From: Byssothecium circinans
Taxonomy: Eukaryota; Ascomycota; Dothideomycetes; Pleosporales; Massarinaceae
Direction: 5' to 3'
Assembly (NCBI GenBank): GCA_010015675.1
Contig: ML976978.1
Coordinates: forward strand, 935,873 to 960,587
DNA: 24,715 nucleotides
Shown: piece by piece, positions 9,462-18,070 of the stretch
How positions within the stretch are numbered: position 1 is the stretch's first letter
Layout of the letters: each line of letters begins with the position of its first letter
The notes under the pieces: model-generated
What the model was told of the DNA's origin: nothing
Database searches by the model: none
Seen by the model: the letters and a program-made list of their open reading frames with translations, nothing else
Program-made: the position numbers and the translations under genes

Positions 9462-9567
9462 CGACGCCTGCAGGATTCCCCCAATGCGCTCCCGAAGGAA
9501 CGGGCTAAGTTTCGCATCAATGATGCAAGACAGCAGGCCCGCGCGTTAACCACTCCGCCAAAGCGCC
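9462..9567 (-). tRNA. tRNA-Ser(GCU)-like gene with intron and abnormal T arm (possible tRNA pseudogene)
   Basis: Read 9567 to 9462. The acceptor strands GGCGCTT and AGGCGTC pair at all seven positions (two G-U), followed by a G discriminator as in serine tRNAs. The D arm TGGCGGAGTGG is a perfect A box. The anticodon stem CGGGC/GCCCG forms once a 24-nt intron (9507-9530) after position 37 is removed, exposing anticodon GCU at 9534-9532. A long variable arm (TTCC-TTCG-GGAG) fits a type II tRNA. The T arm is wrong: where GG-TTCGAAT-CC is expected the sequence is TT-GGGGGAAT-CC, so the B box and two T-stem pairs are lost. Position 37 is G instead of the A expected next to an ANN-decoding anticodon. 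The serine identity is well supported; function is doubtful. Confidence 0.65.
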
Positions 9568-10042
9568 ATTCCTGGAGTGATGGGAAATTGGATGGCTAAA
9601 GGGTACATATACAGCTTGTTAATACTTTCTAAGCGGTACTGCAATGAGCTATGAGCTAGTGACGCGTGAGTCAAACTGAGGGGTGAGATTGCAGTTTCGC
9701 TTGTGCCACATGGCTGTGCAGAACAGGGATGATTTCCTAGCCCTCAGATGGACAGTCAAGGGGAAAACTTTGAAGTCGACCATAAAATGCATTCATCCCA
9801 CTAGTAAGAGCTCATAGTTCTTAACGCTACTGTTGAGAATTAACATGTAATACAACTGCATTCAACGCTCCGGGGTTTCTTGCATCCATGGATGTCTGCA
9901 CGCACCACATGTGCACCCACTAACGCCCAACTAGGCAAGGGCAACAGTAACCAAAGCAAACACAACATTGAATCACACTTCAGCTTCGTCCTCGCCGAAC
10001 CCTTGCAACGACATAAACCACTTCATCGAGCGCTATGATAAG
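9568..10042. other. Intergenic upstream of the coiled-coil gene; possible unseen 5' exon
   Basis: No separate gene recognised. The reading frame of the downstream gene stays open back to 9935 without any ATG, and its upstream translation (SSSPNPCNDINHFIERYDK) looks protein-like, so a small spliced 5' exon could exist here. CACTTCAG at 9975-9982 would be a usable acceptor, but I found no upstream ATG exon that joins it in frame. Confidence 0.35.
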
Positions 10043-11159
10043 ATGTTACCGCCAGTCGACCCCGGTGTCTTACAACGAAATCCCAACTTCGAAGTCCTAT
10101 ACAAAGATCTCTGCGCCCGGAAACTGAACCCAGAGGGCTCGACAAAGGATGTCAAGAAGCAGCGCATACACGACGAGATACGGAACGTAAGTAGTATAAT
10201 CCATTCATTGCGCATTTCCAAGGAATAGAAACATTCTTTATACATCCCGTTCAACGTCGCCCGCTCAGCGTTTTCGAAAACTTCCATGTCCGTTTACCGC
10301 CTTTCGCACCACATGTGCACAAAACCCAAACAAATCATAAAACCCCATATCCTTACCATCCATACTAACTCTCCCCCAGAACCTAACCCAATCTCTAACC
10401 ACCCACCACCAAACCACCACGCTCCTCACAACCCTCACGACCCTCCCCCAGAAATCCCCCACCCTCCCCCAGGCCCTGCACGCCCCAATCGACCTCCTAA
10501 CCGCCCAAATCTCCGCCCCAATCTCCCCTCAAGACCGCGAAATCCTCGCCGCAGACACAGCGACATTCTTCTCCAACATCGACATCATCGCCTCCGCACT
10601 CTCAACCCACCTCGTCACCATCGCGACCCTCCTCTGCAAAATCGCAGATCCCGTGACCCCGCCTGCCATCGACAGCCTGCGCCTTCGCGCCGAGAGACTA
10701 CGGGATGCCGCGACGCAGATACTCCCGCGCGAGATATCCGAAGAGAAAGTCTGCTTGGCAAATATGATGTTCGACTTCCTAACCCTCCACCGCGAAGTCC
10801 TCACAACCTCGATTTCCATCATAGAGCAAACCCAACACGGCTCTCTGGCCCGCCACACGAAAGCGAAAGCTGAAGCGCTGCATGCGCGCGCAACGGTGCT
10901 GGGGCTACAGGCTAGGATACATAGTCTTGTGCATCCGCCTCCTGCGGCTTTCCTGGCGGCGCTGAAGAAGTTCAAAGAGAGTCAGGGGAGTAGTGAGGCG
11001 AGGTTGAGGGATAGGGAGGCGTTGGCGAGGAGGGCTTTGGAGTTGTATGAGAAGGCGGGGGCGAAGGGGATGGCGGATTTGGCGAGGCGGAAGGAGTGGG
11101 TTTTGGGGGAGAAGGGGAGGATTGAGGAGGAGATTGGGGGGTTGGAGAGGGGGGGTTAG
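10043..11159 (+). CDS. Unrecognised helical, coiled-coil-rich protein, 2 exons
   Basis: Exon 1 is 10043-10186 and exon 2 is 10380-11159, separated by a 193-nt intron with donor GTAAGT, branch CTAAC and acceptor CCCCCAG; both junctions are phase 0. The product is about 307 residues. After a Thr/Pro/Leu segment (49-85) come long amphipathic helices: DREILAADTATFF, a Leu/Arg-rich stretch (LRLRAERLRDAAT), and a Lys/Glu/Arg-rich C-terminal coiled coil ending EEIGGLERGG. No catalytic motif, signal peptide or membrane segment is visible. The family is not recognised; a structural or complex-forming role (for example cytoskeletal or kinetochore type) is only a guess. The start at 10043 (context AAGATGT) is the first ATG in frame, but the frame is open for a further 108 bases upstream, so the N-terminus may be incomplete. 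It is convergent with the next gene, with only 89 bp between the stops. Confidence 0.7.
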
Positions 11160-11248
11160 GTTGGCGGTTGATGGTCTGGGCATGGGAGATTGGGAGCAGA
11201 ATGCTCGTTTTGGGTGTATATGCATGTATTCTGGGCTGGAGAACGTGT

Positions 11249-12373
11249 CTATATGACTTTCTGAGCGACCACTTCGTACTCTTCATCCATTATTTCTCCA
11301 TCCGCGTCTAGCACCTTCTTCGCTCCCATCTTACAGATCTGAACTCTATCGATCCTAACATCCTTCGCCCAAACAATATCCTTGTACTTTTCAATCAACT
11401 CCCTCGCATTGAAGCGCATCCAAAACTTCGTGTTCGGACCGTGACCAATTGAGCCACCCCATTGGTTAGTAATAGCCGTGCCTTCATTCTCAGCAGTTGA
11501 TGGATCCGGCGAGGCCGTGGTTGGTTCGTCAATATCTTGATACCAGTCCGCCGTTGACGCCCCATCGTCGAGATGGTCCACCTTTTCAGACGCTGTATCT
11601 TCTCTTGGTCTGTCACGGTGGTTGGCCTTCCTATCTCTTCCCCTACCCGTTGGCTTCGCATATACAGTATTGATAATCGTAGCGTGTAGCCGCAGACTCC
11701 TCTTATCCTCAACCATGAACCCTTCCTGCGTAAACCTCCTCTTCAACACCTCGCCAAACGGCAACAGTCTTAGCGAAGCATCCGTCGGTTCCGCATACAA
11801 TATACTTGTCTGCCCTGGCTTCTGCATCGGCACCAACGCCTCCAAGTCCACATATAGAGCCTCGGCGTCCAGGAGCACGGACGCATTCAAATTCTCGCAC
11901 ACTGAGCCCTCTTCCGCCGCCTTCTCCGCAACTGTCTTCCCCGTGACATCGCGCAACAAGCCGCGCAAGTCCAAGTCTTCAAGATACCGTGTCGCTTTTT
12001 CCAATTCCTCATCATTCAAGCTCATAACTCCCAACGTCAGATGCAACGTGCTCACCGGCCTGATAGCCTTCAATGGTACCAACCCAGACCTCCCAAGCTC
12101 TTCTTTCAACTTTTCCAATGATTCTCCCAGCTGCGGCCGACTTGTTTCATTGACAAGGGGCAAGCATAGAAAATGCGTCAATTGAGGCTTCTTGGGTCCA
12201 CCTTTCCCATTCCATTTTCCCTTTCCCTTCCTCTTCTGCCGCGTCCGTGGCGGTGAGACGTCGCGGGCTAGCGTTGATGGTCCTTGTAAGGACGTCCGAA
12301 TCTCGGCATTGTCGCGCAGCTTTTCGCCGTCTAGAAAGTCGTTGTATTCGCCAGTTGCTTTTTTCCTGGCCAT
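11249..12373 (-). CDS. AKAP7/ASCC1-type 2H phosphoesterase-like (2'-5' RNA ligase-like) protein
   Basis: A single exon of 374 residues from the ATG at 12373, which has an excellent context (CCAACATGG). The N-terminus (1-65) is basic and carries a Lys/Arg/Gly-rich patch (RTRQKRKGKGK, from 43) that could serve nuclear or RNA interaction. The domain from 64 on has both 2H-family motifs: HLT at 111-113 (STLHLTLGVM) and HAT at 230-232 (LRLHATIINT), with KPQLTHFLCLPL as the opening strand. This is the arrangement of the AKAP7-type domain found in AKAP7 and ASCC1. The family acts on cyclic or 2'-5' phosphodiester bonds in RNA. A disordered acidic insert (~240-315) precedes the last conserved block (WMRFNARELIEKYKD). 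The frame stays open to another ATG at 12577, adding 68 Arg/Ser/Gln-rich residues that resemble a mitochondrial presequence; its start context is weaker. Confidence 0.85.
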   Translation of the reverse strand: MARKKATGEYNDFLDGEKLRDNAEIRTSLQGPSTLARDVSPPRTRQKRKGKGKWNGKGGPKKPQLTHFLCLPLVNETSRPQLGESLEKLKEELGRSGLVPLKAIRPVSTLHLTLGVMSLNDEELEKATRYLEDLDLRGLLRDVTGKTVAEKAAEEGSVCENLNASVLLDAEALYVDLEALVPMQKPGQTSILYAEPTDASLRLLPFGEVLKRRFTQEGFMVEDKRSLRLHATIINTVYAKPTGRGRDRKANHRDRPREDTASEKVDHLDDGASTADWYQDIDEPTTASPDPSTAENEGTAITNQWGGSIGHGPNTKFWMRFNARELIEKYKDIVWAKDVRIDRVQICKMGAKKVLDADGEIMDEEYEVVAQKVI

Positions 12374-13172
12374 GTTGGAAGTGATGGCGTGAACGTGGCG
12401 GGGGTTGGGCACTAGCTGGTGACGGGGATTCGTTGGGGGGAGGCTACCGCCTGCACGGCCAGCGAGTAAATAGTACCACGAAAGTGCTTGTCGATTTGAG
12501 TGCTTCCTTGACGATGCGACGAAACTGTGGAGAAGTTGGCGTTGCGCTGTTTGAGAGGTCAATGTCGCGATGACCATGTGAAAATACGTGCAGAAGAGAC
12601 TTCGGGAACAAGTAGGGAAGTCAGATCATGTCATGGTGTTGTTCTAAACCTGCCTAGCAGCCGTCCAATCAGGCCACCCATGGGTCGAGCCAACTCGGTC
12701 CGCGTATGACGTCACAGCGTCATTGCTGCCATGTGGGTTCGAGGTTGGACACGTGTGGTGCCAGCTTAAGCGGCTCTTGGGAGCATCCTAGGTATATATA
12801 TAGCTGTAGACGGACACGCGCGTCACATCGATTATAACCTCAAGTTCGACCAGGAAAAAGAAAGTTGCATTCAGGATCTGGGTGCTACAAGGTGGGGGAT
12901 GTCTGATGCTAGGGACCCCTCATTCGTCGCAAACAATGCTGCCCTAAAGCGGGTCGTTCGGAGCGACACCATGGGCTGATACTAACCAAGAGTCTCGATA
13001 GCAAAATGTCGGCACATGTTGAAGGAACAGAGTGGGCATCGTGAAATGGATAGGTGGCGCTTTTGCTGCAGTTGCGCAGGCGCTATCGCGGGATCGCATC
13101 ATCGCTGCATCCACCCGCGCGCAAAGAACAGATCTATAATCGTAGGACATCAGGTATCCGCGTGTCGGGTCG
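12374..13172. other. Promoter region of the 2H-phosphoesterase gene
   Basis: Both flanking genes read leftwards, so this stretch holds the promoter of the 2H-phosphoesterase gene and the 3' flank of the phosphotransmitter gene. It contains a CCAAT box (12665-12669, plus strand), a perfect TGACGTCA palindrome (12707-12714) and an alternating TA run (12793-12802). No gene is recognised; short frames lack protein character. Confidence 0.5.
12707..12714. promoter_or_regulatory. TGACGTCA palindrome (CRE/ATF-type site)
   Basis: An exact CRE/ATF consensus, 334 bp upstream of the ATG at 12373 (130 bp upstream of the alternative ATG at 12577) and 38 bp from a CCAAT box. This clustering makes it a better promoter candidate than the isolated copy at 9115. 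Binding is not shown. Confidence 0.4.
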
Positions 13173-13835
13173 TCAGGCCTCCCCGCTCCCCTCGTAGAAT
13201 TTCCGCAGCACCGTCTCCACCTCGTCGAATTCCTTCTTCGCCTGTGTGATGGTGGTTCGGAGGAGATCGAGCGCCTCCTTGGCCTTGATCTCAGTGTTCC
13301 CCGTCTCGTCCTTCTTCTCGCCGTAGTGTTGTATCTTTTCGCACGAGTCCTTGACCTTGGTGAGGCCGAGCGTGGCTGACGAGCCTTTGAGGAAGTGGCC
13401 CAGCTCAGAGAGCTTCTTGAGGTCTTCTTCTACGCTGTGTCGCGTTAGTGTGACCGACACCACTGCAGGACGCCTGCGCAACTCACAGGGCCTCCTCCAT
13501 ATTCTCGAACGTGCTCTCGGCCTGGGTGAAGAAGTCGTACACGATGCCCTGGCTGAATTCGCGGTCGTTGTCGTCGTCGTCCATTTCGAGAATTTGCTCG
13601 AATGTCATCTCATCGATCTTGCCCTTTGCGCCGGGTATCGCCATGATGTCACCCGCGTCACTTGCCTTGTCGCACGTTAGGAGATGTCTGCGGTATGCAG
13701 TGTGTAGCCGTTAGGGATACAAGGGAAAGGAAACGCAGCAGCTGGTCGGCGTCGATGTGGTAGTGGGACAGGGCAGGTAGAGAGCTCGCTCGGAAGAAGA
13801 GGAGGGGCGCACCTTGTCATCATCCGTTCTAGCCA
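13173..13835 (-). CDS. ypd1: Ypd1-like histidine phosphotransfer (HPt) protein
   Basis: The secure exons are 13644-13487 (as part of a longer exon) and 13434-13173, joined across a 52-nt GTGAGT...CACAG intron in phase 2. Starting at the ATG at 13644 the product is 139 residues. It is helical, with the HPt phosphoacceptor motif LGHFLKGSSATLGL (His66 in this numbering), the acidic DEMTFEQILEMDDDD entry helix, and the C-terminal helix KKEFDEVETVLRKFYEG. The family relays phosphate from hybrid histidine kinases (Sln1-type) to the response regulators Ssk1 and Skn7, controlling the HOG MAPK pathway. The preferred model adds exon 13835-13812 spliced to 13665 (intron 13666-13811, donor GTGCGC, branch CTAAC, acceptor CAAG, phase 0). 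This gives an N-terminus MARTDDDK-ASDAGDI-MAIPG and 154 residues, starting at the stronger ATG (AAAATGG). If wrong, the start is 13644. Confidence 0.88.
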
Positions 13836-15977
13836 TTTTGAACCACTGGAGCAAAAACCTACACCTGCGCAAAGCCTCCCCGCGCTGAGATAGGACGAGC
13901 CTCGTGTTTCTCCAGGGAACTGTCAAGCGTAGGAAGAGCGCGCCTCCGGTAATTTTTGTCGCGCGTGTGGTCGTGGGTCCGAGCGAGCGCCGTCGAACCT
14001 TGGAATCTTGGAAGGCGATTCACTCTGGTCGCCCGATTGGGAATCGCTAGTGACGAAAAGAGGGCCAGTACACTACTCGGTCATGTACCGAATGGGCTTG
14101 CTGCAGCTAAAAACGGAAGTCGAATAGTCGTTGTCGAATAGACAATGGGAAGGAGGCTTCTTATGTTCGAGAAGAGGCACTGTAGGTCCCTGGTGATGAC
14201 CCGTTAAATCACCCCCGCCAGTCGGCTCTACACCTTCGCAGTCCTGCACGTCACCCGGAGTCAGGGTGCCGAGAAGATGTGGGGACTACGAATGCCTCTG
14301 ACCTGTCTGCCAGGTGTCGAGCTGCAATAACGGTGGATGCCCGTGTCGGTGAGATAAGAGGAAGCAACAGCTGGCAATGATTGTCACGGATATCATGCTA
14401 TCTACATGTACAAGCCTGGAAGGGGAGCAATGGCGTTTATGAGACCATCATCGCCGCGGGAAACGAGGGGCAGAAGACAATAAGGGCGGGGAAGCAAGAC
14501 GTCAACCATGAGATCTTCATCTCACCGTTCCTCACACCTGCCCTACGGCTTCTTCGAGCTCCGCACCTCGGACAGCATTCACCGGCCCATTACTTCACCA
14601 CAACACCATGAAATAGCAACACCCTGTGCCGGCGTCCCAGCCCAGTGACATGGCAGGACAGCTGTGCCACGGTCTCACTATGCGGCTGACGGCCAGCAAC
14701 TTCTTTGTTCCCGCCGGAAGAAACGTGGTGAGGAACAGGCATCCAGGAAGAGTGGAATCAAGAGCGACCGCCAAGGGGTCTGGAAGCGTTCGAATATGCT
14801 GCTGCCCGCCGCGTGGAGTTTGGAAAGGTAAGACGAGATAAATGGGCGGCTTCATTTAGATCGAGCGTGGTTTTGAATGGAGGGCATCAGCCGTACTGCA
14901 GGGCTACCGCAATACGTCACCGGCGTACCTTCGTCACCGTGCATATGGCAGATTTTAGTCCGTAAATCGATCCTGACTGAGGGTTTGCGTCTTCCACGCC
15001 GTCTCACAGCAAAAAGGGTGTCGTATTAGGACATTGTGTTCGCGTGCCTGGCATTCGCTCAATCATCCAAACGTCGCCGCCTGTCAATTCACGTTTCCTC
15101 CTCCTCTCCGCGGTGACATAGCTACTCGTCGATCTCTCGTCTAAAAGACTAAAACCACGTATTGTGTCGGCGCCGCACCACCAGGGTTTCCTTACAAAAG
15201 TCCTTGAAGATCATCCCTGTGTCACCTGCACAGTGCAGGGCAAGAATCAAGAATGTTCATCCGGCGGGCTCCGAGAAACCGCAAATCGTTGCTCAACTTC
15301 CTGAACCGCTCTCGGGTTAGACATAAATGTGGGGAGAGCGGTCCGCTTGTTGAAGCTCTGCCAAGCTGTAGGGCTCGCACTGCCTCAAAAAATGACCTTG
15401 TCCTGCGCATCGGACTCGGGATCGTTCACAGAAGGGGTTTCGCCAAATAGTCCACCAGCTATGAGAGTGTCACTTCTGGCGCGGTACTCCTAGGCTTATT
15501 ATACATTGATCGCAAAACTGTGACTATGTTGAGAAATCCACTTACCAGAACATTTTGAGCGCTCATAGCGTGTTCTGGAGCGCTTCGCGAACACGGGCGT
15601 CCCATGGTTGTCCTGGACACCTACTTGCAGCTTAACGCGGGACGACCCTGCAGGTGAGCTCTCGGGAACCCAAAACCAGCAGTGATCGTCTGCACACTCG
15701 AAAAAAAATATTCGACCAATGACGTGACATGCAGGGAGACGACATGCAGAGACGAAAACGAATGCCACCCTACCATCGCGCGTTGAGTCATATGGAAGTG
15801 AAAAGAATAATGATGAGAAGTCGCTGAAGGTTCAATTTTGAGCCGCCGACTATGTACAGTCTAGCCAATCCGCCTTTGTTCAGTACTCGAACAGGGTGAA
15901 GTACAGTGCATGCTACGCCGTGTTATGTCACATCAATCCCCCGATTTTGGGCGCATCGATAGCCGTGTTAATCAAAT
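13836..15977. other. Long intergenic region, no gene recognised
   Basis: About 2.1 kb between the start of the phosphotransmitter gene and the 3' end of the aminotransferase gene, so it holds the former's promoter and the latter's 3' flank. Open frames are at most ~89 codons, mostly without ATG, and none looks like a protein. One clear inverted repeat is at 15569-15595 (CGTGTTC / GAACACG around an inner GCG-CTT-CGC), 5 bases after the palindrome GAGCGCTC (15557-15564). No tRNA, rRNA or transposon sequence was identified. Confidence 0.45.
15569..15595. repeat. Imperfect inverted repeat (potential hairpin)
   Basis: Arms CGTGTTC (15569-15575) and GAACACG (15589-15595) enclose a smaller GCG-CTT-CGC stem. 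It could be a protein-binding palindrome or an RNA hairpin in an otherwise empty region. No neighbouring feature clarifies its role. Confidence 0.4.
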
Positions 15978-17602
15978 TCAGCCAGTGACCTTGTAGATGG
16001 ACTCGGCGAGGCGCTTGACGTTACCGCTCGTAATGCCAGCGACTGAGATTCTGCCATCCTTGGTAGCATACACGGAATGCTGTGGGGGAGTGTTAGCTAC
16101 TGGTCTGGCATTACGTGAAAGCTTGACAATCAGCGATTCAAATGGGTTGATAACTTACCTCCTTCGCCAGAGCGTCCATCTGCTCGGGCTTCAGGCCAGT
16201 GTATGCGAACATACCGATCTGAGAGGTGATGTGGCTCCAGTCGTGTTTGCTGCCAAGCTTTTCGAGGTTCTCCTTGAGAAGGGCGCGCATGGTGATAATG
16301 CGGTCAGCCATGTCCTTGACCTCCCCAAGCCACTGCTTGTTGAGCACAGGGTCGTTCAAGATGGCGGACGCGATACGGGCACCGTGGACCGGGGGGTTGG
16401 AATATAGCGGTCGCACAAGGATCTTGATTTGCGAATCAACGCGCTTCTTCTCTTCAGCAGACTCGCAGACAACAGAGAAGGCCCCGACACGCTCGCCATA
16501 GAGACCCTATACATGTTAGCCATTACCTCTTATATCCCCTAGGAATTTTCGTATACCATGTTCTTCGCGAATGACTGGGCGAGCACCGGACGGAGACCCT
16601 CCTTGATGAAGTGACGAAGAGCAAACGCGTCCTTGTCGGTGCTACCGCTGGCAAAGCCTTGGTAGGCCATGTCGAAGAAGGGGAAGTGTCCGCCTTCCTT
16701 GACAGCGTTGGCAATGTCCATCCACTGTTGTTCAGTGGGGTCGACACCAGTCGGGTTGTGCGCGCAGGCGTGGAGCATGACGATGCTACCTTTGGGCATA
16801 GCCTTGATATCAGCAACCATGCCGTCAAAGTCAAGGCCAATTGTGTCCTTGTTGTAGTAGCGGTACTTCTCGACCTTCAGGCCAGAGTCCTTGAAGACGG
16901 CATTGTGGTTAGCCCATGACGGGTTCGGGATGTAGATGGTCTTCGCGCCTGGGTAGAAGCGCTCGAGGAATGCACCACCGATTCGCAGGGCGCCGGTACC
17001 GGAGATGGACTGGGTTATGGCGACGCGGTCTTCCTTGACGGGCGCAGAATCGGGGCCGTACGCGAGCTGGAGAGCAGCCTTGGTGAAAGCTGGAACACCT
17101 GTGATGCCGGCGTACTCCTTATCCAGCGCAGACTCGACAATCTGCTTCTCAGCCTGCCTCACGGAGGGCAGAACGAACGGCTTGCCCTTGTCATCGCGGT
17201 ATGCGCCAACACCTGTTATTGTAAGCTTTTCCAATTGGCGGCCAGGAGGTTACGCACCCAGGTTGATCTTCTCGGGGTTGCTATCGGCTTTAAAGGCCTC
17301 GGTGATACCTGCGCAATGTCAACGATCTGTTGGACGTCTGTTAAAGGACTCAGACCTACCTAGAATGGCCTGACGGACAAAAGTGGTGAGCAATTGTCAA
17401 AACGCCTTATATGAGCGGATCCCTACTTACATCCTATAATGTATATTAGTATTTTGGGGACTCAATTGGTGGCGGAGAGGACGTTTAGACTCACTGGAGG
17501 ACCTTGGGGGATCTGCGACCATACGGAAACAGCTCTGGCTCCCGTCTTGACGGAGAACTGCTTAGCGGCAGCTTGACGCAACGCGGTCCGGGAGGCGAGC
17601 AT
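15978..17602 (-). CDS. Mitochondrial aspartate aminotransferase, 7 exons including 3-nt and 10-nt exons
   Basis: Exons are 17602-17495, 17433-17431, 17369-17360, 17308-17258, 17212-16557, 16506-16159 and 16079-15978; introns are 61, 61, 51, 45, 50 and 79 nt. The product is 425 residues, normal for the family. It interconverts aspartate plus 2-oxoglutarate with oxaloacetate plus glutamate, using PLP. Visible signatures are [28 protein letters not shown] (Asn210), [12 protein letters not shown] (Asp238, Tyr241), [14 protein letters not shown] with the PLP lysine Lys274, and [10 protein letters not shown] with the substrate-binding Arg402. The N-terminus ([19 protein letters not shown]) is basic, Ala/Ser-rich and free of acidic residues, as in a mitochondrial presequence. 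The tiny exons supply Asp37 and AIL-G of the conserved GPPDAILGITEAFK segment, which argues that they are real. It is divergent from the Gep3-like gene, with 468 bp between starts. Confidence 0.95.
17431..17433 (-). other. Three-nucleotide micro-exon (GAT) of the aminotransferase gene
   Basis: On the minus strand the order is branch-like TACTAAT, then CATTATAG, then GAT, then GTAAGT. The GAT is thus flanked by a consensus acceptor and a consensus donor with nothing else between. It encodes the Asp of GPP-D-AILG, a position conserved across aspartate aminotransferases. Skipping it would delete one residue and keep the frame. Confidence 0.75.
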
Positions 17603-18070
17603 AGTGGATGGGAATTGGATGGGTTGATGGAATTGAGTAGAAAGGAGAAGCAGAGATGGAGGGTGGTGTGTAAGGGAGATGTTGCTACCCCAGAATATCA
17701 CTCCACGTTGTTTTCGGAGGCGTGGGTGTCAGAGGAGCTTGGACTGCCAAGCAATTTGTCCTCGAAATCGGAGGCCTAGGGTTCTCGCGGAAGAGCCAGC
17801 AGACGTGTTCTATGTAAATATCGCTGCCATCACTTCACCCCAGCTTTACAGACGATACTGATGCCATTGGCTACCATTTGAATGCTTCTCCAGGTCCGAA
17901 TTGCTCTACCATCGCACCATGGTAAGAGACCCCCACGAGAGCTCCTTACCAACTCGGGATTCCGAAGCTTAATTCCGAAACTAAACTAAGACTGGGATAG
18001 CGTACACGACTTTCGGAAGTCGTCCTAAATTTTTGGAGATGGTGAAGGACAGCAGTCCATCTCCGACGAA
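17603..18070. promoter_or_regulatory. Bidirectional promoter region between aminotransferase and Gep3-like genes
   Basis: The 468 bases between two divergent start codons must hold both promoters. Towards the Gep3-like side there are three copies of one seven-base motif, TTCCGAA at 17960-17966 and 17973-17979 and its reverse complement at 18012-18018. The third copy lies inside a perfect hairpin, ACGACTT-TCGG-AAGTCGT (18006-18023), 47 bases before the ATG at 18071. No TATA box stands out. Confidence 0.5.
18006..18023 (+). repeat. Perfect 7-bp hairpin in the likely 5' UTR of the Gep3-like gene
   Basis: The arms ACGACTT and AAGTCGT enclose the loop TCGG. The position, shortly before the start codon, suggests it is transcribed; it could be a 5' UTR stem or simply a palindromic factor site overlapping TTCGGAA. 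Confidence 0.45.

Noticed and set aside
11622..12185. 187-codon frame antisense to the 2H-phosphoesterase gene
   Set aside because: Shadow of the coding strand; the opposite strand carries both HxT motifs.
12793..12802. TATATATATA run as a TATA box
   Set aside because: It lies 420 bp (or 216 bp) upstream of the possible starts, too far for a core promoter element, and alternating TA runs are common in fungal intergenic DNA.
14190..14305. GTGATGA followed about 110 bases later by CTGA, as in C/D box snoRNAs
   Set aside because: No terminal stem and no D'/C' pair; both motifs are short enough to occur by chance.
15499..15768. 89-codon minus-strand frame with a hydrophobic Cys-containing start, resembling a small secreted protein
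   Set aside because: It begins with GTG, has no ATG near the start and no upstream exon with splice signals that I could find.
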